Shown in pieces: positions 40,124 to 48,991 of a stretch of 64,000 bases of DNA. This stretch comes from Micromonospora eburnea (GTDB taxonomy: Bacteria; Actinomycetota; Actinomycetes; Mycobacteriales; Micromonosporaceae). The stretch's first letter is position 1, and each line of letters opens with the position of its first letter. The stretch spans positions 7,104,146 to 7,168,145 of the forward strand of contig NZ_FMHY01000002.1 in the NCBI RefSeq assembly GCF_900090225.1, in the 5' to 3' direction. Under the pieces are notes generated by a model. That model was not told the DNA's origin, did no database searches, and saw only the letters and a list, made by a program, of their open reading frames with translations. Position numbers and translations under genes: made by a program.

Positions 40124-40338
40124 GCCTCTCAGCCTGGTCCAGGTCGACCTGCCCCGAATCCGGGGCGGCACCCCGGTTCGTCCCGTACGCGTCCCCGTAG
40201 GGGCCATCCCACCAACGCTATCAATAAATCGACATCTTCACATTTCTCAATCTCTGACCTAGCCTCTCACCAATCGGCAGGCGTCGATCAGCCAGGGCCT
40301 CGCTGGCGGACGTGCGCCGGTCGGAGGGAGGTAGGGAG

Positions 40339-42324
40339 ATGGCTCTCCCACACAGGTCCGCACTTGTCGGTATGACCGCGTTGGCGCTGGTCACGGCGGC
40401 CAGTCCCGCCCTGGCCGCGGAACCCACCGGGGCGGTCCGGAACGCTGGCGGGGCCACTGCGGTGGCCGACAGCTACCTGGTCGTCCTGAAGGACAACGTC
40501 GTCGCCCCGGGCAGCGTGGGCGACACCGCACAGCGGCTGCGCGCCCGGCACGGCGGCACCATCGCGCACACCTGGACCGCCGCGCTGCGCGGCTTCGAGG
40601 TCCGGGTCGGCGCGGCGGCCGCCGCCCGGATCGCCGCCGATCCCGCCGTGGCGTACGTGGAACAGAACCACACCGTGACGATCTCCGGCACCCAGACGAA
40701 CCCGCCGTCCTGGGGCCTGGACCGGATCGACCAGCGGAACCTGCCGCTGAACAACTCGTACACCTATCCGAACACGGCCTCGAACGTCCGGGCGTACATC
40801 ATCGACACCGGCATCCGGACCACGCACAACGACTTCGGTGGCCGGGCCACCTGGGGTACGAACACCGTCGACACCAACAACACCGACTGCAACGGTCACG
40901 GCACCCACGTCGCCGGCACCGTCGGCGGCTCGTCCTACGGGGTGGCCAAGGGTGTGCAACTGGTCGCGGTCAAGGTGCTCAACTGCTCCGGCAGCGGCAC
41001 CACCGCCGGGGTCGTCTCCGGTGTCGACTGGGTGACCCGGAACGCGGTCAAGCCCGCGGTGGCCAACATGAGCCTCGGCGGCGGCGCGGACACCACCCTC
41101 GACACGGCGGTCCGCAACTCGATCAACGCCGGCATCACGTACGGCCTGGCCGCCGGCAACGACAACGGCGCGAACGCCTGCAACACCTCGCCGGCCCGGG
41201 TCACCGAGGCGATCACGGTCGGCTCCACCACCAACACCGACGCGCGGTCGTCGTTCTCCAACATCGGCACCTGCCTGGACATCTTCGCGCCGGGCTCATC
41301 GATCACCTCCGCCTGGAACAGCAGCGACACCGCGACCAACACGATCAGCGGCACGTCGATGGCGACCCCGCACGTGGTCGGCGCGGCGGCGCTGGTGGCC
41401 AGCGCCAACCCGTCCTGGACCCCCCAGCAGGTTCGCGACTACCTGGTGGACAACGCCACCAGTGGCGTGGTGACCAGCCCGGGGACCGGCTCGCCCAACA
41501 AGCTGCTCTACGTGGTCAACGGCACGGCGACCAACGACTTCTCCGTCTCGGTGTCGCCGACCGCCGGCTCCACCGCGGCGGGCGGCTCGGTGACAGCCAC
41601 CGTCAGCACCGCCACCACCAGCGGTTCGGCCCAGTCGGTCAGCCTCTCCGCGTCCGGCCTGCCGACCGGTGCGAGCGCGTCGTTCAGCCCGTCGTCGGTG
41701 ACTTCGGGCGGTTCGTCGACCCTGACCATCAGCACCTCGTCGAGCACCCCGTCCGGGACGTACCCGGTGACGGTCACCGGCACCGCGACGTCGGGCACGA
41801 AGACGACGACGTACACGCTGACGGTGGGCCCGATCGGTGGCTGCACCGGCGCCGGCCAGAAGCTGGGCAACCCCGGCTTCGAGTCGGGTAACACCGTGTG
41901 GAGCACCACGTCCGGGGTGATCGGCCAGTACGGCTCCAGCGGCCAGCCGACCCACGGCGGGACGTGGAACGCCTGGATGGACGGCTACGGCAGCACCCAC
42001 ACCGACACGTTGTCGCAGTCGGTGAGCCTGCCGGCGGGCTGCACGTCGTACAACTTCAGCTTCTGGCTGCACATCGACAGCTCGGAGTCGACCACCACCA
42101 CCGCGTACGACAAGCTCACGGTGCAGGTGCTCAACTCCTCCGGCACGGTGCTGGCGACCCTGGCCACGTACTCGAACCTGAACAAGGCCGCCGGGTACAG
42201 CCAGAAGTCGTTCTCCCTGGCCGCGTACGCCGGGCAGACCGTCACGCTGAAGTTCACCGCCACCGAGGACGTCCTGTTGCAGACCTCGTTCGTGGTTGAC
42301 GACACCGCGGTCGACGTCTCCTGA
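40339..42324 (+). CDS. secreted subtilisin-like serine protease (S8) with C-terminal adhesion domains, 661 aa
   Basis: A signal peptide (about residues 1-27, ALVGMTALALVTAASPALAA) is followed by an I9-type propeptide (YLVVLKDNVVAPGSVGDTAQRLR ... VAYVEQNHTVT). The catalytic triad is Asp156 (IIDTGIRTTH), His187 (NGHGTHVAGT) and Ser340 (SGTSMATPHVVGAA). Residues about 395-490 form a Ser/Thr-rich Ig-like domain. The C-terminal 160 residues form a beta-sandwich (NPGFESGN ... GTWNAWMDGYGSTHTDTLSQ), which looks like a carbohydrate- or substrate-binding module. It is predicted to be exported and self-processed. ATG 40339 has AGGGAG close upstream. A strong hairpin follows. Confidence 0.92.
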   Translation: MALPHRSALVGMTALALVTAASPALAAEPTGAVRNAGGATAVADSYLVVLKDNVVAPGSVGDTAQRLRARHGGTIAHTWTAALRGFEVRVGAAAAARIAADPAVAYVEQNHTVTISGTQTNPPSWGLDRIDQRNLPLNNSYTYPNTASNVRAYIIDTGIRTTHNDFGGRATWGTNTVDTNNTDCNGHGTHVAGTVGGSSYGVAKGVQLVAVKVLNCSGSGTTAGVVSGVDWVTRNAVKPAVANMSLGGGADTTLDTAVRNSINAGITYGLAAGNDNGANACNTSPARVTEAITVGSTTNTDARSSFSNIGTCLDIFAPGSSITSAWNSSDTATNTISGTSMATPHVVGAAALVASANPSWTPQQVRDYLVDNATSGVVTSPGTGSPNKLLYVVNGTATNDFSVSVSPTAGSTAAGGSVTATVSTATTSGSAQSVSLSASGLPTGASASFSPSSVTSGGSSTLTISTSSSTPSGTYPVTVTGTATSGTKTTTYTLTVGPIGGCTGAGQKLGNPGFESGNTVWSTTSGVIGQYGSSGQPTHGGTWNAWMDGYGSTHTDTLSQSVSLPAGCTSYNFSFWLHIDSSESTTTTAYDKLTVQVLNSSGTVLATLATYSNLNKAAGYSQKSFSLAAYAGQTVTLKFTATEDVLLQTSFVVDDTAVDVS

Positions 42325-42342
42325 CCCAACCCTTCCCACCGG

Positions 42343-42376
42343 CGTCCGGCGGTCACCCCACGGTGGCCGCCGGACG
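42343..42376 (+). terminator. hairpin terminator after the subtilisin gene
   Basis: CGTCCGGCGGTCACC (42343-42357) pairs with GGTGGCCGCCGGACG (42362-42376) with one mismatch, around a four-base loop, 18 bases after the stop. Confidence 0.85.
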
Positions 42377-42466
42377 TCGTTGCCGGCCGGGTGGCCCAGG
42401 GCCGGGGTACGCGGTCCGAACCGGGCCGGTCCAGGAGGAGAACCCGGAGGCGGCCCGATCTGGGCG

Positions 42467-43273
42467 TCAGACGTCGAAGGCGGCGGGGCGCTGGGTGGCC
42501 GGGGCCGGCGGGGCGGCCTTCCACAGGCCGGTCTTCTGGGCGGCCAGCCGGGCCAGGTAGGCCGGGTTGAGAATGACGTAGCGGCGCCAGAGCCGCTTCG
42601 GCTCCAGGCCGAGCCGCCAGAACCACTCCAGCCCGGCACGCTGCATCCACGGTGGCGGGTTACGCAGCAGGCCGGCGTGGTAGTCGAACGCGGCCCCGAC
42701 CGCCATCAGAGGCATGTCCAGCAGTGGCCGCATGGCGTACGCGAAGACCTCCTGGCGGGGGCAGCCCAGCCCGACCAGGACGAGCCTCGCCCCGCTGGCC
42801 TTGATCCGGTCGGCGATCTCGACGTCCTCGCCCGGCTGCATGGACCGGAACTTCGACGGCTCGACGCCGGCGATCTTCAGCGCCGGGAACTTCCGCTCCA
42901 GGGCCGGGATCAGCCGGGACAGGGTCTCCTCGGTGGAGCCGTACAGGTAGACCGGCAGGCCCTCGTCGGCGAACCGGTGCAGCACCCGCAGCGTCAGCTC
43001 CGGGCCGTAGACCCGGTCGGTGAGGCCGGCGCCGTGCAACAGGTTGAGGGCCCAGCGGACCGGCTGCCCGTCCGGGGTGACCACGTCGAACGAGTTGAGC
43101 CGCGCGTTGTGCGCCGGGTCGAGCACCCCGGTCATCACGCCGTGCACGGCCAGCGCGGTCAGGGCCAGCGGGCGGCGCTCGTGCGCCGCCGTGACGACCG
43201 CCTCGGTCGCCCGGGCGTAATCGGTCGAGTCGACGAGGACGCCGAGCACGTTCCGCTTGGTGCCGGTGGTCAT
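42467..43273 (-). CDS. WecG/TagA/CpsF-family glycosyltransferase, 268 aa
   Basis: The family fold transfers N-acetyl-mannosaminuronate-like or related sugars to lipid-linked acceptors. Key segments are VTPDGQPVRWALNLLHG (catalytic Asp region), YLYGSTEETLSRLIPALERKFP, LVLVGLGCPRQEVFAYAMRP and GAAFDYHAGLLRNPPPWMQRAGLEWFWRLGLEPKRLWRRY. The C-terminal basic, aromatic tail (AYLARLAAQK) can sit on the membrane. ATG 43273 overlaps the epimerase stop by four bases, so the two are coupled. They probably supply and add one sugar to a surface polymer, but which polymer is unknown. Confidence 0.87.
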   Translation of the reverse strand: MTTGTKRNVLGVLVDSTDYARATEAVVTAAHERRPLALTALAVHGVMTGVLDPAHNARLNSFDVVTPDGQPVRWALNLLHGAGLTDRVYGPELTLRVLHRFADEGLPVYLYGSTEETLSRLIPALERKFPALKIAGVEPSKFRSMQPGEDVEIADRIKASGARLVLVGLGCPRQEVFAYAMRPLLDMPLMAVGAAFDYHAGLLRNPPPWMQRAGLEWFWRLGLEPKRLWRRYVILNPAYLARLAAQKTGLWKAAPPAPATQRPAAFDV

Positions 43274-44343
43274 GGCTTCGGCACCCACTTGTCGACGTTC
43301 GCCTCGTAGATCTCCCGAAGGATCATCGGCACGTCGTAGGTGATCTTCCAGTCCGGGTAGTGCTCCTCGAACCGGGCCATGCTGCTGACGTACCACTGGT
43401 GGTCGCCGGTGCGGGCCTGCTCGACGTAGTTGATTTCCGCCGGACGGCCGGTGATCTCCTCGGCGATCCGGAACGCCTCGATGTGCGAGGTGTTCGAGTG
43501 ACGGCCGCCACCCAGGTTGTAGACCTGGGCCGAGCGCGGCGCGCGGAAGAACGCCTCGAAGGCGGTCAGCACGTCCCGGGAGTGGATCGCGTCCCGGACC
43601 ATCTTGCCCTTGTAGCCGTAGAGGTTGTACGTCCGGCCCTCCATCACGCAGCGCATCAGGTACGCCAGGAAGCCGTGCAGCTCGGCGGCCGAGTGGGCCG
43701 GGCCGGTCAGCGTGCCGCCCCGGAAACAGGCGGTCTTCATGTCGAAGTACCGGCCGTACTCCTGCACCATCACGTCGGCGGCCACCTTGGAGGCGCCGAA
43801 GACCGAGTGCAGCGAGTCGTCGATCGACATGTCCTCGGTGATGCCCTGGTGGTACGGGTGGTCCTCGGGCAGCTCGTACCGGGTCTCCAGCTCGACCAGG
43901 GGCAGGCTGTTCGGGCGGTCGCCGTACACCTTGTTGGTGGAGCAGTGGATGAAGGGGGCGTCGATCGCGTGCCGGCGGGTGTTCTCCAGCATGTTGAGGG
44001 TGCCGCCCGCGTTGACGTCGAAGTCCGTGTACGGCTCCTTGGCGGCCCAGTCGTGGCTGGGCTGCGCGGCGCTGTGGATCACTACGCCGATGTCCGAGCC
44101 GTACTTCTTGAAGACCTGCTCCAAGCCGTCCCGGTCGCGGATGTCGACGGAGAAGTGGGTGTAGGCGCCACCCAGGTCGGCGGCGAGCCGTTCCAGGCTC
44201 CAGGATGTCGAGCCGTCCTCGCCGAAGAAGTACCGCCGCATGTCGTTGTCGATGCCGACCACGTCGAGCCCGAGGCCGGCGAAGTGCCGGGCCGCCTCGG
44301 AACCGATCAGACCGCCCGAACCGGTCACCAACGCGACAGTCAC
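43270..44343 (-). CDS. NAD-dependent sugar epimerase (CDP-paratose 2-epimerase-like), 357 aa
   Basis: This is an extended SDR: NAD-binding GSGGLIGSEAARHF near the start, the family segment HSAAQPSHDWAAKEP, and the strand CSTNKVYGDRPN. The usual catalytic YxxxK is replaced by FGASK (residues about 185, HSVFGASKVAADVMVQEYGRYF), a form I associate with the CDP-paratose/CDP-tyvelose epimerase-like branch. GTG 44343 (VTVALVTGSGG) has AGGAG upstream. It precedes and overlaps the WecG/TagA-type glycosyltransferase gene. The true substrate may be another nucleotide sugar, since paratose is not expected in actinomycetes. Confidence 0.82.
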   Translation of the reverse strand: MTVALVTGSGGLIGSEAARHFAGLGLDVVGIDNDMRRYFFGEDGSTSWSLERLAADLGGAYTHFSVDIRDRDGLEQVFKKYGSDIGVVIHSAAQPSHDWAAKEPYTDFDVNAGGTLNMLENTRRHAIDAPFIHCSTNKVYGDRPNSLPLVELETRYELPEDHPYHQGITEDMSIDDSLHSVFGASKVAADVMVQEYGRYFDMKTACFRGGTLTGPAHSAAELHGFLAYLMRCVMEGRTYNLYGYKGKMVRDAIHSRDVLTAFEAFFRAPRSAQVYNLGGGRHSNTSHIEAFRIAEEITGRPAEINYVEQARTGDHQWYVSSMARFEEHYPDWKITYDVPMILREIYEANVDKWVPKP

Positions 44344-44416
44344 ACGCCACTCCTGGTCCTTGTGAGGCAGGGAAACCACCGGAGCATAACGCGACGCCGG
44401 GCACGCCCCGATATGG

Positions 44417-44449
44417 CGAGAGGGCCCCGCAGTCTGCGGAGCCCTCTCG
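44417..44449. terminator. hairpin downstream of tRNA-Leu
   Basis: CGAGAGGGCCCCGCA pairs with TGCGGAGCCCTCTCG with one mismatch, around a three-base loop. It starts directly after the tRNA 3' end on the minus strand. Confidence 0.8.
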
Positions 44450-44450
44450 A

Positions 44451-44536
44451 TGGTGGGGAAGGGGGGAGTTGAACCCCCACGCCCTTTCGGGCACACGGAC
44501 CTGAACCGTGCGCGTCTGCCATTCCGCCACTTCCCC
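44451..44536 (-). tRNA. tRNA-Leu (anticodon CAG)
   Basis: On the minus strand the acceptor stem pairs GGGGAAG with CTTCCCC. The anticodon arm is CACGG-TTCAGGT-CCGTG with CAG at 44501-44503. The variable arm is long (class II), and the T-arm is GGGGG-TTCAACT-CCCCC. The discriminator A and the CCA end are encoded (44451-44454), giving 86 bases. The gene is divergent from fhaA. Confidence 0.95.
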
Positions 44537-44773
44537 GTGGCTCGACCTGGAACACCGTAACCCATCCCGCTCCCGCCGTCGCCGGCAGGGGCCCGAACAT
44601 ATTACGCTGGTTCCCGGTCATCGCCACGAGCGATCACCGTTCGTGGCGGACGAAACTGTAGCACGGCCGCAGGGCTGCCCACGAACGGGCCGCCAGCGGC
44701 CGGCCGAGCGGCGTGTGAGCTGCGGAGGCGGTGTCCGGATACCATCATTGCCTCGGGACCCGAGGAGGAGCCG

Positions 44774-45535
44774 GTGAGCGTGCTGCAACGCTTCGAGAAG
44801 CGTCTGGAAGGCCTGGTCGAAGGGGCCTTCGCCAAGGTCTTCAAAGGGGTGGTCCACCCCGTGGAGATCCTCAACGCCATGCAGCGGGAGGCCGAGGCGC
44901 ACAAGGCGATCCTGGCCGGTGGGCGCACGCTGGTGCCCAACCGCTACGTGATCGATCTCTCGCCGTACGACCACAGTCGGTTGGCGCCCTACGCTGCGGC
45001 GTTGGCCCAGGAACTGGCCCAGTCGCAGGCGGAGTTCATCGGCGAGCAGGCCTGGACGGTCTACGGCGACGTGATCGTCGAGGTCGAGCGCGGCGAGGGG
45101 CTGGACACCGGCATGTTCCGGGTCACCGCGGAGGTCTACACCGGCGGCGACGTCGCCCCGGTCTCCGCGCCCGGCGGCTACGACGCCGGACCGGCCTACC
45201 CGTCCTACGACCAGGGGGGCGGCTACGGTCCGCCGCCGGGGCACGGCGGTGGCCGTAACGTCCGGTTGGTCTCCGGTGACGGCCGCACCTACCCGCTCCA
45301 GATGGGCTCGACCGTGATCGGCCGCGGTGACCAGGCCAACCTGCGCCTGCCCGACGTCGGCATCTCCCGGCGACACGCCCGGCTGGACTTCGACGGCGGC
45401 CAGGTCGTGCTGACCGACCTCGGCTCCACCAACGGCACCATGGTCAACGGCCAGCGGGTGTCCGCCGTCGCCCTCAACCCGGGCGACATGATCCAGCTCG
45501 GCACCACCACCCTGACCTTCCGCGTGGACGGCTGA
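44774..45535 (+). CDS. fhaA: FhaA-type FHA-domain protein, 253 aa
   Basis: The N-terminal DUF3662 domain (about residues 1-120, RFEKRLEGLVEGAFAKVFKGVVHPVEI) is linked by a Gly/Pro/Tyr-rich stretch to a C-terminal FHA domain (about 165-250). That domain binds phosphothreonine, with RGDQANLRLPDVGISRRHARL and DLGSTNGTMVNG. In mycobacteria this protein recognises phosphorylated MviN/MurJ and links PknB signalling to peptidoglycan synthesis. GTG 44774 has GAGGAG upstream. It opens the conserved seven-gene envelope-division operon and is followed after three bases by fhaB. Confidence 0.93.
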   Translation: MSVLQRFEKRLEGLVEGAFAKVFKGVVHPVEILNAMQREAEAHKAILAGGRTLVPNRYVIDLSPYDHSRLAPYAAALAQELAQSQAEFIGEQAWTVYGDVIVEVERGEGLDTGMFRVTAEVYTGGDVAPVSAPGGYDAGPAYPSYDQGGGYGPPPGHGGGRNVRLVSGDGRTYPLQMGSTVIGRGDQANLRLPDVGISRRHARLDFDGGQVVLTDLGSTNGTMVNGQRVSAVALNPGDMIQLGTTTLTFRVDG

Positions 45536-45538
45536 CCG

Positions 45539-46024
45539 TTGCCGGAACTCGTCATCACCGTCGCCCGGTTCGGGTTCATCATCCTGCTGTGGATCTTTGT
45601 GTTCACGGTGGTCGGGGTGATCCGTCGGGACCTCTTCGCGGGAGCCAGGTCGGGTCGGTTGGTGGCCGCGCCACGCGCGGTCGGTGCCTCGACCGGGCAG
45701 GCGGCGAAGCCGGCGAAGGTGAAGCGGGGCAGGGCGGCACACCAGTTGGTGGTCACCGCGGGCCAGTTGGCCGGCACCCGGATCACCCTCGGCGAAGCCC
45801 AGATCACCATCGGGCGGGCCGAGGATTCGACGCTGGTGATCACCGACGACTACGCCTCGGCGCGGCACGCCCGGCTCGTACCGCGCGACGGGCAGTGGTT
45901 CGTCGAGGACCTCGGTTCGACTAACGGCACATACCTGGATCGCGCTAAGGTCACCGGACCGACCCCCGTACCCCTCGGCGTGCCGATCCGGATCGGCCGC
46001 ACTTCTCTCGAATTACGGCCATGA
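45539..46024 (+). CDS. fhaB: FhaB-type membrane FHA-domain protein, 161 aa
   Basis: One N-terminal transmembrane helix (residues about 8-26, FGFIILLWIFVFTVVGVI) is followed by a basic linker. A C-terminal FHA domain covers about 75-160: GRAEDSTLVITDDYASARHARL and DLGSTNGTYL. In Mycobacterium the homologue (FhaB/FipA) is a kinase substrate that associates with FtsZ and FtsQ at the septum. The start is TTG 45539, three bases after fhaA. The stop overlaps pstP by four bases (ATGA). Confidence 0.92.
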   Translation: MPELVITVARFGFIILLWIFVFTVVGVIRRDLFAGARSGRLVAAPRAVGASTGQAAKPAKVKRGRAAHQLVVTAGQLAGTRITLGEAQITIGRAEDSTLVITDDYASARHARLVPRDGQWFVEDLGSTNGTYLDRAKVTGPTPVPLGVPIRIGRTSLELRP

Positions 46025-47475
46025 CTCTGACCCTGCGCTATGCGGCCCACAGTGACCGCGGTCTGATCCGAGACGGTAATCAAGATTCCGTCTACGCCGG
46101 GCCGCGGCTCCTCGCCGTCGCCGACGGCATGGGCGGCATGGCCGCCGGTGACGTCGCCAGCAACATCGTCATCGGTGCCATGGCGCCGCTGGACGAGGAC
46201 GTCCCTGGGGACGCCCTCGTCGACGCGCTGCGCTCCGCCGTGGGCACCGCCAACCAGCAGCTCCGCGACACCGTGGATGCCAACCCGCAGCTGGAGGGGA
46301 TGGGCACCACGCTCACCGCGACCCTCTTCTCCGGCAGCAAGCTCGGCATGGTGCACATCGGTGACTCGCGGGCCTATCTCCTGCGGAACGGCGAGTTCAC
46401 GCAGATCACGAAGGACGACACGTACGTCCAGATGCTCGTCGACGAGGGCCGCATCAGCGCGGAGGAGGCGAGCAGCCACCCCCAGCGCTCGCTGCTCACC
46501 CGGGCGCTGGACGGCCGCGACATCGACCCGGAATACAGCGTCCGGCAGGTGCTCCCCGGTGATCGCTACCTGATCTGCTCCGACGGCCTCTCCGGGGTGG
46601 TCAGCGCGGACACCATCGGCGACACCATGCGCGAGTACACCGACCCGCAGCAGTGCGTGGAGCGCCTCGTGCAGCTCGCCCTGCGCGGCGGCGGCCCGGA
46701 CAACATCACCGTGATCATCGCCGACGCCACCGACCAGGACATCGTCGAGGCGACCCCGATCGTCGGCGGCGCCGCGGCCCGCGACCGGGGCATGGCCACT
46801 TCCGCCGACGTGTCCACGCCGGCGGCCCGCGCCTCCGCCCTGTCCGCCCCGCGGCCGCCCGTGCCCGAGGAGCCGGTGGACGGCGACGACGAGCCGGAGC
46901 GGCGTCGACACCGGCCGCTGCGTACCGCCGTGATGCTGCTGGCGCTCCTGGTCATCCTCGGCGGTGGCGTCTTCGGCGGGTGGAGCTACACCCAGCGCCA
47001 GTACTACGTCGGTGCCACCGAGGACGGCCAGATCGCCGTCTTCCGCGGCGTGCCCGGCCAGATCGCCGGCGTCGATTTGTCGAGCCCGCACTCCGTCAGC
47101 CCGGCCAAGCTGGACGACCTCACCCTGGCCGCCCAGGAGCAGGTCAAGCAGGGCATCCAGGCCAAGAGTGAGCCGGACGCCGAGCGTCGGCTGGCCGAGC
47201 TGACGAGCGACGACCCGACCAACCCCAACCTCAAGCCGATCTGCCCGCCGAGCCCGACGGCCACCGCGGCCACCCCGATCGCGACGGCCACGGTCACGCC
47301 GACCCCGAGCACGACCACCAGCGCTGCCACCCCGGCGACCGGCGCGAACGCCAGCCCGTCGGCCACCACCACGCCGGAACCGACCAGCACGCCCGCGCCG
47401 ACCACCACGCCCGACGCCGTCGCCTCCGACACCGTTCCGCCGGTCGACCCGGCGGGTTGCCGGTCGCCGGAGTGA
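46021..47475 (+). CDS. pstP: PP2C-family Ser/Thr phosphatase PstP, 484 aa
   Basis: The PPM phosphatase domain (about residues 1-240) carries the metal-binding aspartates in GNQDSVYAG, VADGMGGMAAG, SDGLSGVV and GPDNITVII. A membrane helix (about 305-325, AVMLLALLVILGGGVFGGW) separates it from an external 160-residue tail rich in Thr/Pro/Ala. It reverses phosphorylation by PknA and PknB and their targets. ATG 46021 overlaps fhaB by four bases. The FtsW/RodA gene starts 28 bases after its stop. The architecture matches mycobacterial PstP but the outer tail is low-complexity. Confidence 0.95.
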   Translation: MTLTLRYAAHSDRGLIRDGNQDSVYAGPRLLAVADGMGGMAAGDVASNIVIGAMAPLDEDVPGDALVDALRSAVGTANQQLRDTVDANPQLEGMGTTLTATLFSGSKLGMVHIGDSRAYLLRNGEFTQITKDDTYVQMLVDEGRISAEEASSHPQRSLLTRALDGRDIDPEYSVRQVLPGDRYLICSDGLSGVVSADTIGDTMREYTDPQQCVERLVQLALRGGGPDNITVIIADATDQDIVEATPIVGGAAARDRGMATSADVSTPAARASALSAPRPPVPEEPVDGDDEPERRRHRPLRTAVMLLALLVILGGGVFGGWSYTQRQYYVGATEDGQIAVFRGVPGQIAGVDLSSPHSVSPAKLDDLTLAAQEQVKQGIQAKSEPDAERRLAELTSDDPTNPNLKPICPPSPTATAATPIATATVTPTPSTTTSAATPATGANASPSATTTPEPTSTPAPTTTPDAVASDTVPPVDPAGCRSPE

Positions 47476-47503
47476 GCGCCGGCTCGACCCCGAGGACCCG
47501 ACC

Positions 47504-48991
47504 GTGACCGCAGCCGCCGTACCGGCAACCTCGCCCGCCTCGACGGGCGAGCAGCCGGGCGTACGCCTGGCCCGGTCCCGGCGTAACGCGGAGCTGTCGC
47601 TGCTGCTGCTCGCCATGGTGCTGGTGGCGGCGTACGGGGCGACGGTCGAGGCGAACGTGCTGGACACGGTCACCCCCGACTTCTGGGTTCCGGCCGCCGT
47701 GCTGGGGCTGGTCTTCCTCGGCCTGCACCTGGTGATCCGCTGGCTGGCGCCGTTCGCCGATCCGGCGCTGCTGCCGGCGGTCGCCCTGCTCAACGGCATC
47801 GGGGTGGGCTTCCTGCGCCGCTACGACCTGGCCTGGGCCCAACCGGCGGACCGGGAGAGTCTGGCCATCTTCGCCGGCACCGGTGGCCGGCAGTTGGCCT
47901 GGACTCTCGCCGGGGTGATTCTCGCCGCCGCGCTGCTGGCGATCATGCGGGACCACCGCTCGCTCTCCCGGTACGCGTACACCCTGGGGCTGGCCGGCAT
48001 CGTGCTGGTGATGATCCCGGCGGTGCTGCCGGGCCAGTTCTCCGAGATCAACGGCGCCAAGCTGTGGATCAGATTCGGCGGGTTCCAGATCCAGCCGGGC
48101 GAGTTCGCCAAGCTCGCCCTGCTCACCTTCTTCGCGTACTACCTGGTCCGCAAGCGTGAGGTGCTCTCGCTGGCCAGCCGGCGGGTGCTCGGCATCGACT
48201 TCCCGCGCGGCCGGGACCTCGGCCCGGTCCTCGTGGTCTGGATGATCAGCATCCTGGTGTTGGTCTTCGAGAAGGACCTGGGCACCTCGCTGCTCTACTT
48301 CGGCATGTTCGTGGTGACGCTCTACATCGCCACCGAACGGGTCAGTTGGCTGCTCATCGGCCTGGTCCTCTTCTTCGGCGGCGCCTATCTGGCGTACGTC
48401 CTGGGCAGCACCGTCGGTGGCCCGTTCGCGAACTTCTACCTCCGGGCCGAGATCTGGCTGGACCCGTTCGGCGACCCGTACAACAAGGGCTACCAGCTCG
48501 TACAGGGCCTGCTCACGCTCGGCACCGGCGGCCTCTTCGGGGCCGGGCCGGGTGGCGGCCAGCCGACCCTGCTGCCCGAGGTGCAGAACGACTTCATCTT
48601 CGCCGGCATCGGTGAGGAGATCGGGCTCTTCGGCCTCTCCGCGCTGCTGGTGATCTATCTGCTGATCGTCGAGCGGGGGCTGCGGGCCGCGCTGGCGGTG
48701 CGGGACTCGTTCGGCAAGCTGCTCGCCGGCGGCCTGGCCTTCACCCTGGGTCTCCAGGTGTTCGTCATCGTCGGCGGGATCAGCAAGCTCATCCCGCTGA
48801 CCGGCCAGACCACCCCGTTCCTCTCCGCCGGTGGGTCTTCGCTGATGGCGAACTGGCTGCTCATCGCGACCCTCCTCCGGGTCTCCGATGGCGCCCACCG
48901 GCCGGTGGGTCCCAGCGGGCCGGCGGCTCGGCCGAGCGGCGGCCCGCCGGAGCAGCTGCACGGTGCCCTCACGGAGGTGATTCGGCCGTGA
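47504..48991 (+). CDS. FtsW/RodA/SpoVE-family peptidoglycan glycosyltransferase, 495 aa
   Basis: About ten predicted membrane helices cover the protein. The SEDS signatures are visible: SEINGAKLWIRFGGFQIQPGEFAKLA (helix-4 loop), EKDLGTSLLYFGMFV and LPEVQNDFIFAGIGEEIGLFG (the conserved C-terminal loop). SEDS proteins polymerise lipid II, in this operon with the adjacent class B transpeptidase PbpA. The N-terminal 25 residues are polar. GTG 47504 is used. The stop overlaps the pbpA start by four bases. In mycobacteria the equivalent gene at this locus is rodA. Confidence 0.93.
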   Translation: MTAAAVPATSPASTGEQPGVRLARSRRNAELSLLLLAMVLVAAYGATVEANVLDTVTPDFWVPAAVLGLVFLGLHLVIRWLAPFADPALLPAVALLNGIGVGFLRRYDLAWAQPADRESLAIFAGTGGRQLAWTLAGVILAAALLAIMRDHRSLSRYAYTLGLAGIVLVMIPAVLPGQFSEINGAKLWIRFGGFQIQPGEFAKLALLTFFAYYLVRKREVLSLASRRVLGIDFPRGRDLGPVLVVWMISILVLVFEKDLGTSLLYFGMFVVTLYIATERVSWLLIGLVLFFGGAYLAYVLGSTVGGPFANFYLRAEIWLDPFGDPYNKGYQLVQGLLTLGTGGLFGAGPGGGQPTLLPEVQNDFIFAGIGEEIGLFGLSALLVIYLLIVERGLRAALAVRDSFGKLLAGGLAFTLGLQVFVIVGGISKLIPLTGQTTPFLSAGGSSLMANWLLIATLLRVSDGAHRPVGPSGPAARPSGGPPEQLHGALTEVIRP

